DNA of 64,000 bases from Patiria pectinifera (Eukaryota; Echinodermata; Asteroidea; Valvatida; Asterinidae), in assembly GCA_029964075.1 (NCBI GenBank), contig CM057142.1, positions 38,318,392 through 38,382,391 of the forward strand, read 5' to 3'. How positions within the stretch are numbered: position 1 is the first letter of the stretch; each line of letters begins with the position of its first letter. A program made the position numbers and the translations under genes. Of this stretch, positions 23,179-34,387 are shown one piece after another. The notes beneath the pieces were generated by a model. The model was given only the letters and a program-made list of their open reading frames with translations, was not told the DNA's origin and made no database searches.

Positions 23179-24326
23179 ACCTGGGCTCCGTAAAATCAAA
23201 AAAGGGGGAGGGGGACTGTACACTATCTTTTCACGGGGGCGTTTTTCAAAGCGGACACGAGCGGACAAAGGTGGCGCTCTTAACAAAGGCACTCGTGAAA
23301 AAAGCCGTTGGTGAAAAGCAAATTTCCGGGGACGTGCAAATTGGGGGCTCTTGGGGACGGGGCATCTGGGGCGATGCCCTCCTTCCCTTTTATTGAAATT
23401 ATATGTGTTCGCTAATCCAGGCTAAATCAATTTGGAGCAACTGACAACACACGGCATCGATCCTTTAGGCCTTACAGCTTATAATGACAATGAAGGAAAT
23501 AGACGTGGGCTCGGTAGCCGTTGTCCCAGCAACCAAATATTAAATATTGACGTTGCTCGAATGTTCCGTACGATCACACACGTTAAGCCACAGACTGCGA
23601 ACTAAATTAAATATCTATAATTTGGATCGAACTCTCAGAAATCAAATTCAAGGAAAGAACAGATCACCCGTATGTAAGGCGAAGTAAAAAAAATAATAAA
23701 CACGTTTCTCGTAACCGCATGCGTCCTCTTTCCGCCCGCCTCCTTTTTATTTTTAAATAAGTAATTTGTTTGAAATTAAGACATTTGCAATAAATTTTGC
23801 AAAAGTTGTCAATATACTGTCTGTTAATTTGTTTTCAACAACTTGTAGCTATGTAGAAGAGTGACAGCTCCCCTGGACATAATTTTGTATCAGCGAAAGG
23901 GTCGAGAAACGGAATCCGCCATCCGTCAACTTGGAAAAAAAGGGAGGCCGCCTCTTGCATTTTTCAAAAGCCCGGAGAGAACCCGTTTTTATTTACAGTG
24001 CCTATAAAAACGAGTGGACAACAAATTCCCGTCCTGGGGGAACAATGTTTCACATTTTTTCAACATCAGATGTTTTTGGACAACATCAACCTCACATAAA
24101 CTATTTCTCTTCTCATCTAAAGGGTACTACATAAACCTCTTTTCTAGAATCTTAGATCGCCCTTGTTTCCAGTCTTTATGACTATATACTTCACTTCGTT
24201 GTTTCTTCTTTAGAGCGCCTTTATCAGATTTTTCCAAAGTTTTCAGATTTACGAAACCGTCTGTCCAGAAGAAAAATATGTCAAAGTCTGATTAACTTAT
24301 ATCCTGAATTTATTGCATAATTATAG
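23179..24326. repeat. Remnant of X block, TTC22-like 5' flank and PLAC8 5' intron
   Basis: 23190-23390 resembles an X-type stretch also at about 30745-30950. 23400-23680 repeats the shared 5' flank (GGAGCAACTGAC, GCTCGAATGTTCCGTAC, CAGAAATCAA, then ACCCGTATGTAAGG). 24000-24240 matches intronic sequence before the PLAC8 exon at 31509 and also 48040-48120. No PLAC8 exon survives here. Confidence 0.6.
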
Positions 24327-26449
24327 CTCTGCACTCTAAGAAAAAAGTAGGCAATATTGGGTAAAATCGTACTCTTTATGGCAGTAAGAAGGGAACATAT
24401 ATGGTCGTTATGGGGGTAAACTTGACACAGCTTCTGTTGTGTCAAATTTTAATCCTGCACTGTGTAACCATTTTACGCAGAAAAGACGTAAACTTTTACT
24501 AAAAAAAAACAGGTTTAAAAAAGTACACCCAAAATGAGTAATATTTTAGTTTACCCATCATGTTGATTAAGCCTTGCCCACTCCATATGGAGTAAAACTT
24601 CAAACATATGTTGCGTTACATTTTACTCAAATGTTTCTCAAAAATATGCAAAACAATATTTTTCCCCTTTATTGTTATTGGTTTTTTTCGCTGCTATTTC
24701 TAATTTTGCTGAGGGACAAAAATAGACTTTGACGTCGTGGGGATTGGCAGAACTCGTACCCATTTTTGAAGGAACGTTTGAACTTCGAGAGTTTTAGCTC
24801 ACGACATGCAGCCTTCTACATATCGTAGACTATTCTGGTGTGGTAAACATGTGACCATCATGTATTTTTCATGCTAATTACCCGCATGTTTTCATTTTCA
24901 TTGCATGCTCTTGTCCATGCTCTCACAGAGTCAGTCTGTCGGTACTGTGCATAATGCAACACAGGTACCGAAGGCATCCAACACGTAGGCCTACAGCGAA
25001 ACCGTTGTATTGTGGAGTAGCGCTGTTATCCTTCTGTTTGCAAAGACTATAGCCAGTTTATTGTCATATAGATTTGTTTTGCATACCAAATTTGATTGAT
25101 GAATGGTTAATATATATATACATATATATTTATATATATACGCGACTCCACAACACAACGGTTTCGCTGTACGTGTACGACGTTGGATGCCTTCGGTACC
25201 TGTATACATATATACATATACATATACCTGTATACATATAATGCACCCATTCTGGAATTTGTATTCTTGTGGAGACATTTCTCGTGTAGTAAAGTTTTCG
25301 AGTTTGAAATTGAAGTTTCAAAATGCTCTTATTTTAACCAAAATTAATTTCCTGGGCTGAAATTTGGACTAAATATCCCTTTTCTAAAACTCTTCCATTT
25401 GCGACGGATCAACCTACCTTGGAAATTCCTAGTTTTTGAGTAAATCCATATATCTATTTCGTGAAATTCTTGTGGAGACGTATTCATCTATAGAAATGTT
25501 CTTCTGGAGACGTATACAATCTTTTGTTCGCTATTGTGTGCATGTCTCCGTATGGTAGTAAATTCCAGCACACACACACACACACACACAGACTTACGTT
25601 ACATACCTTGTGTGGACATTGCTTTGTTTTCGTGTAGTTAAGAAAACTCGGTACAAAAAATAACTTTACTTAAACTGTGAAAACTCTTTTAACCCAATTT
25701 TTTTCTATGATTCCCTATAGTGTTTCTCTTCATTCTGCTACAGATAAACCTAACCCAAAAATGCCTCTAAACCTGTTTTCCAGAAAGGGCAAAACCTTAT
25801 GTGGACACGGCTTAGTCCACATAAGGTTAACACAACCTGCATTATGTGGACCTCTTTTGTTCACAAGTCCACATAGGGTATGTAACACAAACTCACACCC
25901 CCCGACTCTGTGAAAGCATGGAAAATGAAAACCGTAATTAGCATGAAAAATACATGATGATCGCACGTTTACCACACCAAAATAGTCTACGATGTGTAGA
26001 AGGCAGCATGTCGTGAGCTAAAACTCTCGTAGTTCAAACTTTCCTTCAAAATGGGGACGAGTTCTACCAATTCCCACGACGTCAAAGTATATTTTTGTCC
26101 TTCAGCAAAATTAGAAATAGCAGCGAAAAAAACATAAACAATAAAGGGGAAAAATATTGTTTCGCGTCTACAATGCGATGTATACATGTTTACCTCACAC
26201 ATTGTAGTAAACTTCTGCCCAACTCGGAGTATAAAACAATCAACTTTTCGGAGTAAGATTCACAGGCTACGCATTATTGAGCAAAATCCACACGTGTGGA
26301 AGGGTAAAACCCGTATTTTGTTATTACACAAGTGATGCGTAATAATGTTTTGGGGTTTAAATCAATTATTGTTTAAAAATGTACTCAATTATTTTACCCA
26401 ACAACTTTACTCAACAAAAAATTACACTATGTTTTTAGAGTGTGCAGAG
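24327..26449. mobile_element. 2.1 kb TIR element with nested insertions
   Basis: Ends CTCTGCACTCTAAG and TTTTTAGAGTGTGCAGAG are inverted. The outer arms (about 24333-24950 and 25905-26445) match for several hundred bases, for example GACGTCGTGGG with CCCACGACGTC. Nested inside are a smaller fold-back (24963-25202) and a diverged copy of the 22681 repeat (about 25590-25915). A CA repeat lies near 25567. No transposase ORF. Confidence 0.75.
24963..25202. mobile_element. Nested small fold-back MITE
   Basis: CAGGTACCGAAGGCATCCAA and its complement, with about 60-bp arms, enclose a TATATACA-rich centre. It lies between the arms of the 24327 element. Confidence 0.8.
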
Positions 26450-26591
26450 ATGTATCGAGCACTGTGGATTGTGCTAGATCACGATAATTATCATTGGATA
26501 TACATGTATGTATATACGCAACAATATTGCTTAGGTGAATAGTAATATTTTATTATTACGTTCGTTTAATTTCATATAGCGATGTAGTTTG

Positions 26592-26937
26592 TTTGCGTGT
26601 TCTGGGGCAGAAAATCAGGGGATAGCGTCTGATGTAAAAAAAGAAAAGAAAGAAAGATTGCACAACACGAAAGGAAATTTCCCGGCCCGATCGTGCACAC
26701 ACTGTTCACTACTAAGACCTAGAGGGGACATGAAGATTTTTAATACGTACATAGGTCGAAAATCCATGTGTCCCTTTTAGAACGTACGTAAGAAAATATC
26801 GTCATGTCAGTCCCTCTAGGTCTTCGTAGTAAATAGTGTGTGCGTGTTGCACAATCGGGCCGGAAATTCCCTTTCGTATTTTGCAATATTTTTTTTACAA
26901 CACGTTATTCCCTGGTTTTCTGCCCCATAACACGCAA
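26592..26937. mobile_element. Fold-back MITE
   Basis: TTTGCGTGTTCTGGGGCAGA pairs with TCTGCCCCATAACACGCAAA. Arms of about 170 bp meet near 26765 and include AAGACCTAGAGGGA and its complement. One arm is related to part of the U block (about 390-490), so the family has contributed to U. Confidence 0.8.
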
Positions 26938-27386
26938 AAAAAATCGCTGTTTCAAATTAACACCTACCGTGAAAGTCTACATAACTAAAACATGAAAGGT
27001 TTTTATGTTAAATGTGGCCTATCATTTCGCGAAGGAAATTCGTGACAAAAACGTAGATTCCTATGGTTTAAAACACAAACTACACACCTCTTTGAACTAA
27101 GTCTATGCAGTTTTTCTTGTAAAAATTAAAGGGTTAATGAAGTTCAACCTTACAAATAATAATAGACGGTATTAACCATTCACATTGTCTCAACTTAACT
27201 TCATTGAAATTTCTTCAAAAGGATTATAACCACTACATAAATCATAAATTACCATACACGTATTACAAAATTTCAATAAACTGTTTCACTGAACTACACA
27301 TTCAATTAAATCTAGTACACTTTAACAATTTAACTTACTATATCATAGACAACAACACGTCCAATAGCACACAGGTTATAAACCAT
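26938..27386. other. AT-rich intergenic DNA
   Basis: No gene, RNA or repeat boundary that I can support. Confidence 0.4.
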
Positions 27387-27910
27387 GGGCGTCAATCCTG
27401 GGGGGGGGGGGGACAGGGGGACATGTCCCCCCCCCACACACACACACACACACTTTTTAAAGGGTGGGGGACACAATATGAAATGTCCCCCCAGATTTTT
27501 GAACTTGTGCCTCATTTACAGGGCCCTATTATGTACTACAATTTATCTTTTGCTAAGAAAATATTGGTTAAAGTGGTCAGAAATTGCCTCAGATCGCACC
27601 ACAGAACATCAAGAATCAATTTTTTTCGGGGCCCTTATTTAAGCGGGCTCCGAACCCAACGCCTTTAGCTGAGAATATAATAGCTTATTCAATGACTTCA
27701 ACCTCGAAAATGATGTTTAAATCATTATCTTTTGCTCAGAAAATATTGCTTAAAGTGGTCAGAAATTGCCTCAGATCACACCACATGAGCATCTAGAATC
27801 CGATTTTTTCCGGGCCCCTAAGGGCTTCGCACTTCGCGCTTGCATTATTTCTAATCAAGGTATGTCCCCCCCCCCCCCCCACACACACTTTTGAGAAGCG
27901 ATTGACGCCC
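27387..27910. mobile_element. Poly-G-flanked repeat with GGGCGTCAATC ends
   Basis: GGGCGTCAATC at 27387 and GATTGACGCCC ending at 27910 are inverted, followed inward by poly-G and poly-C with CA runs. Inside, a roughly 182-bp unit (starting near 27543 and 27725) is tandemly duplicated. The flanks share TTATAAAC(C)AT. The right half recurs at 51217-51355. Confidence 0.7.
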
Positions 27911-28495
27911 CTGTTATAAACATAACATTTGTAAATCGTATTGTTGTAATTTTTCCGAAAGCCGGTTCCATTAAGACGTTTAGTTTTAAACCATCGCATG
28001 TCGTTTGGATGTGCTTAAATCGATTCAAAATGAATCGACGAACAAAAATGCTTTGACGAACATTTTTAACTATTGTTTTCTTTTCTGAAATGCTACAAAT
28101 ATACAAGTTGAGGGTGAGGAAATTTGCTACTTGTTTCTAGAAAAAAAAAACATTTACAATTTCATTTTTCGCCTATCTCCCACCAAAACCCCCTTCGATC
28201 CAGGCATTGTTATCAGATAAATAAATGCAGTTATCAATAACTACACCGCACACTGCATGCTTGAGGATGGGTGGGGAAGTACCCCTTCAATTCTCCTGTG
28301 AGATTTTGCTCTTTTTACAAATATGAATTTATGATCGTCATAACTGCAGTCCGATGTAAAATAGATTTTGATCCCAATGTGTTTCTGTTGCCAGCTGACT
28401 GTATGCATGGACTTTTGATACAAAATTTCAGTATATTGTTCCTGGTAAAGACCCACTTCCCTCCCCTTCAGTACCTGGATAGCTCCTGGTGCGTC
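27911..28495 (-). repeat. TTC22-like 3' flank, type 1
   Basis: Nearly identical to 51350-51936 and partly to 20915-21103. It probably contains the 3' UTR of the TTC22-like gene at 28496-30200. No separate gene. Confidence 0.6.
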
Positions 28496-30200
28496 TCAGC
28501 CATCGTCTTCGTCTCCCTGACGATGCTGATCTTCGCAATCGGCTAGAAGTTTCCTGCACTCGCCCCACCTCCAGCCTGACTTCCTTTCACATTCAATACC
28601 GCGCCTGAATGACTCCCTTGCTCTTCTATGCTGGCCGCGTAAGCACAGACATCGTCCGCGGACATTGTGGAGTTGGTCCAGTTTGTTGCCTCTCTGGCAG
28701 TTCTCCGACATGGTGCAGTTGTGCAGAGCCTTTGTGAGGTACTCTTGTCTTGTTACTGAGTCGATGGTGATCTTAGCCATTTGTAGGTACACATCAGCCA
28801 GCATCGCATAATCCCGTGGCGATTCGTGCTTCGTAAGGATGTACTCCAAGTCGTCTTTGGCTTGATCAATGTATCTCCGATTTGGAGCATTTGCGCTGAC
28901 GGTACGTTTGTGTTGCTTGAGGCAGAGTTCGGCCCTGCTTGAGTACGCGAAGAAATTCTGTTTGGCGCTTGGCAGACGGATGGACTCCTCGTATAGCCTC
29001 AGAGCTTCTTCCACATCACCAGCTTGGCTACGAAAACGAGCAAAATAATTGAGAACCTGAGGGGAATCTGGTGATATTTCCCTCGCCTTGCGTACGCATC
29101 TTTCCGGGTCATCGATAAATTCCGCCAAAGATTCTGGTACGTCTCCTATCTGCACATCCCATTCCGATGCCCAGCGAAAGATGAAACCAATACGAACCCA
29201 GGCCGAGCTTTTCATGTTGACATCCGCAGATGGATTTTCGGCTATGGTCCAAAAGCTCCAGACTGCATTCTCCAAGGCTTGACTGGCCTCGTCGTGTGTC
29301 TCTATTTTTCTCATTGTTTTCTGAAACATCTCGTAGCTAGCTTCTCCAGCCAGGTACTTCCAATCATTGCTCTCGTCTAGATCGACGAGGTGACCCGCCA
29401 GCTCCATCGCCTGATTGCAAAGCTCGAGCGCTCTGCTGCATACCTCGTAATCGATAGCATCGTTGTTCTTTTCGTCAATGAGGGCAAAGGCTTGTTCGGC
29501 GTATCTCCTGGCTTGTGCCCTCTTGCCTTCTTCTGTAGATAAATCAGGCTCGTCAGGAGCAGCCGCGGGAATTCCACCTCTAGACGTAGACATCACAAAA
29601 TGATGGTTGGCCATGGCGTTCAGGTTGTCTGGGTCTTCTCCCGGAGAGAGGATGTGATTGAAGTAATCCAAGGCGCCCTGACGGTCGTTTTCTTGGCTGT
29701 AAGCGAGCACGCCTAAAAGGTTACGAATGGCGTGACGTTCCGCTTTCATCTTCTTCTCCTCCAAGTAGGCCAAGAGATGACTACGTTTGAAGTCGGCGGT
29801 AATATCAGTGAGTCGACTATTTCGGTTACAGAGCAAAGACAGATGGAAATGTCCAGCAGGCGTAGCCAAAGTGCGCCGGGATGCCCTGAGAAAATAAATT
29901 TTAAAAATCAATAGCTGAATTTTGCCTTAGATAATTATATAAGTATGAGACTTCGGTTATACCTCAAGTCAACACAAACGTTATTAACGGAATTGAAATA
30001 CTTCCTTTCGAATTTAAATACAGCCAATGACTCAATCTGACTATCTAGGCCATTGGATGAACGCAGTTTGATATTCATATTGTTCGATGAAACTTACAAA
30101 CCAAGGTTTCATTAAAACACCAAATACATGTTTTCATTACAAACATTAACGCCGAATTGCGAACTTCATTGCAGGTTAAAACGATTTCTCACACTTACAT
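28496..30200 (-). CDS. TTC22-like: TTC22-like tetratricopeptide repeat protein
   Basis: Minus-strand gene: AT at 30200-30199, GTAAGTG donor at 30198, intron to 29886, exon 2 from 29885 to the stop at 28496, giving about 463 residues. The protein starts MASRRTLATPAGHFHLS. The GHFHL block, RNLLGVLAY and PDNLNAMANRHF near the N-terminus recall vertebrate TTC22. Helical TPR-like units follow, for example GDVEEALRLYEESIRL and QAKDDLEYILTKH in the second half and GQHRRARESFRRGIEC near the C-terminus. No signal peptide or membrane segment, so a soluble scaffold-type protein is likely; its partner is unknown. C-terminus is type 1 (ECRKLLADCEDQHRQ). A PLAC8-family gene lies head-to-head from 31509. 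Splice sites and frame are intact, so it may be functional. Confidence 0.8.
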
Positions 30201-31508
30201 GTTTGCGTTTATTCAAGGAACTATGTGTTTGCTCATCCAGGCCACAACAGTGTGGAGCAACTGGCAACACAATGCATCCGTTAGAGCTTATAATGAAAAG
30301 CAAGGAAAACATGGGCTATATTATATAGATCTGTTTCCGGTGTCCAAGCATCCAGAGGATATTTCTCATTTGGATACGGGGCCTCCCCATCATTGATTTC
30401 ATCATACCATCCATGATCATACTCTGCTCGTTGAAAATGTGTCAATATTTATAAAAACAGACGTTGGCTAGTCTGCCGTTGTCCAACAACCATACGACAT
30501 GTAACGGGGCTTCCCATCATTGATTTCATCATTCTCTGCTCGTTAAAACTGTGTTAGTATTTTACTATTGACGTTGCTCGAATGTTCCGTACGATCTTGT
30601 ACGCAAGCCACATGATGGCTGTGAGCCACTGTCCTTAGTTTGGAATCGCGGTGTAGCCAGCGTTCTCACCATAGGAGTGAGGGCTGGGCAATTTCTGTAG
30701 CATCGGGCCTACAGATAGACAGGTTTGTTTTTTTACCGGTCACCTCGGTAAAATCGAAAAGTAGGGGAATGGGCTGGACACCATCTTTCCACGGGGGCGC
30801 CCTTCAAAGCGGACACTAGTGGACAATACGTGGCGCTCTTCATGGCGGCACAATCAAAAAAAAATATTGAATTAAAAGGCCGCTCGTGAAAGAGGACTGG
30901 CAAATTTTCAGGAGGCGGGGTTGGGGGGGGGCAGCCACGCCCCCGGTTTTATTCAAGGAACTATAATTATGTGTTCGCTCATCTAAACCAAATCAATGTG
31001 GAGCAACTAACAACACACTGCATCTTTTACAGCTTATAATGCCAATCAAGGGAAATAGACGCCGTCTCTGTTGTCCCAGCAACCAGACGGTGCTCTCATT
31101 TGGGTACGGGGCTTCCCCTCATCTATTTTAACATTAATGTTGACATTGCTCTAATGCTCCGTATGATCTGACGGAAGCCACTGGCTGTGAGCCAAATTTG
31201 AATGTTTTTAATTTGGATCGGCCTGGCTCTCAGAAATCAACTTCAAATAAGAACAGACTAGGCCTACCCGTATGTAAGGAAACACGTTTCTCGTCCCTGC
31301 CCGCTTCCATTTACCGCCATCCTCCTTTTTTTGTCGTTCAAACTAGTACTGCTTTTGAAAATTAAAATAATTATTATTAACTTTTTTCATCTGCAGGGTA
31401 CTATATATAAACGTCTTTCCAAGAATTTTAGATTGCCTTTGTTTCCAGTCTTTATGACTTGATGCACTTGACTTCGTTGTTTTTTCTTCTTTTTGGTGGG
31501 TTATGCAG
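30201..31508. repeat. Shared 5' region between TTC22-like and PLAC8 genes
   Basis: Holds the TTC22-like exon 1 upstream sequence and a second, tandem version of it (about 30955-31215) separated by an X-like stretch (about 30745-30950). Motifs repeated in both include GGAGCAACT, GCTTATAATG and CTGTGAGCC. At about 31215-31275 CAGAAATCAACTTCAAA runs to GTATGTAAGG, which is a plausible non-coding first exon and donor for the PLAC8 gene. Likely contains promoters for both genes. Confidence 0.45.
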
Positions 31509-32890
31509 GTGACTTCGGACTGGTCTACTAAACTCTTTGGATGTATGGAGGACGAACACACGTGTAAGCTAGCAGCTGCGTTTACATAATATTTAAATAG
31601 TCAAACAACCAACCAATCATCGAGCTCCTTGCTAAAGGGGCATGACATAAAGATTAGGATGGAACTTACTTTGTGCATATATCCATTTCCCCAAAATGTA
31701 TGAAAGTTATGAGACATCCTATTTTTGATTAATTATTTAGTAAAGTCCACTTTTATAACATTTAAAACACCCATGCTTTTTCTGACAACTGGGGGCGCTT
31801 TTTCCGTGGTGCCCCTTTAGGAACACACTCTCCAGATTACAGGGGGGGGGGGGGGGTTAAAAATGTGAACCCGATTTTTTTGGTATCTGAAACATATTTG
31901 TGCATAACTTTTGTTTTTAGACATTTTCATGTACTGATACAAAAATGTATCACCAAAGCCAAAAAAAATACCATGGGAAAAAACACCTAAATTCTAGAAA
32001 CTATTGATGCTGGAGTAGGTTTCTACATAGGTAGGCTATCTTAAAAGGATGGCACAAGCCCGTTTGTTTGAGCATGGTTGCGTTTCTAAAGATTATTGTT
32101 ACGTTCTGCTCGATTGTGTATAGTTTGAAGTGCCGAGTCAAAGTTACGTTTGGCCATTAACGCTGAGATCTTCAACATTATTTCCCCAAAATGTAATTAT
32201 TTACCCAGCACCCATCTTCTGATTTATTTGATTAGGTTTACTGGGCGCGCTGTGCACACCGTGTTTGGCCTGTTCACTGGCCCGTCAACTCGGGGAGTCC
32301 TGTTGTGTCGTGGCCTGTGTTCCGGGAGGAGTCTTTGCGCTGAGAACAAAGCTTCGGATGCAGCAAAACATTGAGGTCAGGAACTGTCAAGAAGTTTATT
32401 TTGTGTAGTTCCCCTAACAGAAAGAATTATGATGTAGAGCCATCACTGCTGATGAGGGACGGTATAAACATTGACTGCTTAACTCGTGGTGAAGTGTAGA
32501 CTTTCCTTGTGATCCACGGAGCATTCTATTTTCGATTTTCCTTCGGCTCGCCTTGGCTAGATTGAAATGTAGAACCTCAGGAACAAGATATTGGAACTTT
32601 ACCAATAGAACTTCCAGCTATAATGAAGGCAGGCCGCAGGTGCTTTATACATCGCGGAAGACTGCTGATATAAGACAAGCTAGACAGCTCATTTGGTTGA
32701 GCACTGGTGAAGGTACCGTGTTGGGTTTAGAAAGCTGTTCCTGGTAATTTCTTAGTTAATTCCAATATTTTGTTTCTATCCACACCAGGGTTCAATCTGC
32801 GATGACTGCCTAACACTGAGCTGCTGTTGCCCATTTGCCCTGTGCCAAATGGCCCGAGAGCTGGACAACGCAGAAATTGGACGATTATAG
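31509..32890 (+). CDS. PLAC8/cornifelin-family protein
   Basis: Three plus-strand exons with agreeing phases: 31509-31563 (VTSDWSTKLFGCMEDEHT), 32236-32375 (CLLGALCTPCLACS to LRMQQNIE) and 32789-32890 (GSICDDCLTLSCCCPFALCQ to the stop). Acceptors are TTATGCAG, TTTGATTAG and CCACACCAG; donors GTAAGC and GTCAGG. The order DWSTxLFGC, CxPCLACxLA, LRTKLR, GSICDD, CCCPFALCQMAREL is the PLAC8 domain, a cysteine-rich module of small proteins linked in other animals and plants to membranes, metal handling and growth control; its role here is unknown. About 98 residues are visible. The first coding exon (phase 0 end) is not found. It is head-to-head with the TTC22-like gene at 28496-30200. A possible poly(A) signal AATAAA is at 33464. 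Confidence 0.85.
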
Positions 32891-33880
32891 GATGAACTGA
32901 AACCAGTACGGCCACCTCGAGGGTCAACAGGCTGAACACAATGTGCGTGACTTTGGCCAAAAATGAACCCAAACAACTCCACCACATTCTGAGATGATTT
33001 CTGAAAATACCACGCAGCAGCAAAATCATACATTCAACAGCTAGTGTTTTACAAGTAGATGATATAATTTCAGATATGTCAAACTAATACTATGCAAAGA
33101 CTACATCTGTACTGTAAAGCAATTCAGTCAGGTCACATTTTATTAGAAATGATAAAATTATTTTTCAAATTCGACAAAACAAAATCGATAAAAGCTGCAA
33201 GGTGTCAAAGGAAAACACTATGCCCTTTATAGACAAAATATCATATCAGTTTTGAAAATAAGGGGTTTGTGATCTTTTCTGTTGAGGATTTTAAAAAATA
33301 TGAAAAAGAAAATCAACCCCTGAACCTCTGCTTGGGTGCCAATTTAAGATTTGTCTGTCAAACAGAGCACTCGGTGAGATATTTTGAGCTTTCACTGATG
33401 CAAAAACAAACATTAAATTTGTTTGTGCAGCCCTGAAGACCTTTAGTGAATAACGTAATTTCAAATAAAGCAGTGTTTTCTGAAAGTCGGGAGGTTTCCA
33501 TCAAATGGATTGATGCAATCTGTGTTATATATTATGTTCATATTTCCCGACAGAAATTATGTACATACAATAGTCCAGTGAGCAATTGTATTACAGGATT
33601 TTTATAAAAAAAACTGCTAGAAACCTTTTTTCCTATACATGTATATAGAATTTTGTTGTATAATAATTTGTGAAATTTTGTACAGCAAAAGTAAAAACAA
33701 AACAAAAACCCCTCACATTTTATGATGCAAATTAAAGCAATCGCTATATATACAAACAGCTGTTTACACTATATTTAATATAAAATAGTTGGTAGTTTGT
33801 ACATAATTATTGGTTAAAGGATGTATACATTCGAGGACAGAAAAAAAACCATATTCTGATGGTTAGTAAATTACTCTCAG
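32891..33880 (+). other. PLAC8 3' UTR and AT-rich spacer
   Basis: AT-rich sequence after the PLAC8 stop, with an AATAAA at 33464-33469 that could end the transcript. No other gene is seen. Confidence 0.4.
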
Positions 33881-34250
33881 TATACAGGGTGTATAAAGAA
33901 AGGAAACCCAGATGTCAATGTAAACTATAAAAAAAATCACGAATAAATATTTCAAAAAAGTTAAAGATCATGTGAAACGCCAATGTGTCCTCTTTTCGAT
34001 GATACATTGATTGCGTGAATGTGGCCACGGATGAATGAACATTCGTTATTATTCTGTCAAGGGTCTGTACTGTACTGAGCCAATTTTTACCAAGATTGCT
34101 AGCTGGTTTGTTATGCGAAGGTTGAAATGGACTAGACTTCGTGCAGAGCTTTTTGAGGAACGAAGTGGTGGCCACGTTGAAGGCATTGGGCCATTTTGAA
34201 GGCATTGGGCCATGAGGGGTTAACTTCAACAATGAGAGTGGTTAAATCAC
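33881..34250. mobile_element. Degenerate element end, CAGGGTG type
   Basis: TACAGGGTGTATAAAGAAAG and CCCAGATGTC at the left resemble the terminus of the 14847 element. Only this end is seen. Inside, a minus-strand frame of about 105 codons is open but not recognised. Confidence 0.35.
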
Positions 34251-34387
34251 TGTATCAAAAATGAATATATTGTTTTACAGAAAAGTCGTCTATCTTTAAA
34301 TTCTGAAAAAAATGAAAAAAAGTAAGACTGCTGCAAACTGCTTACTGACCGGATGGACCTGAAATGTATAAATCTAAAAATTAATGT

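Noticed and set aside
30300-30400. Coding first exon in the TTC22-like upstream flank (MRNVVWLL-type frame)
   Set aside because: The frame is not kept among copies, whereas the AT^G junction is conserved and needs no upstream coding sequence.
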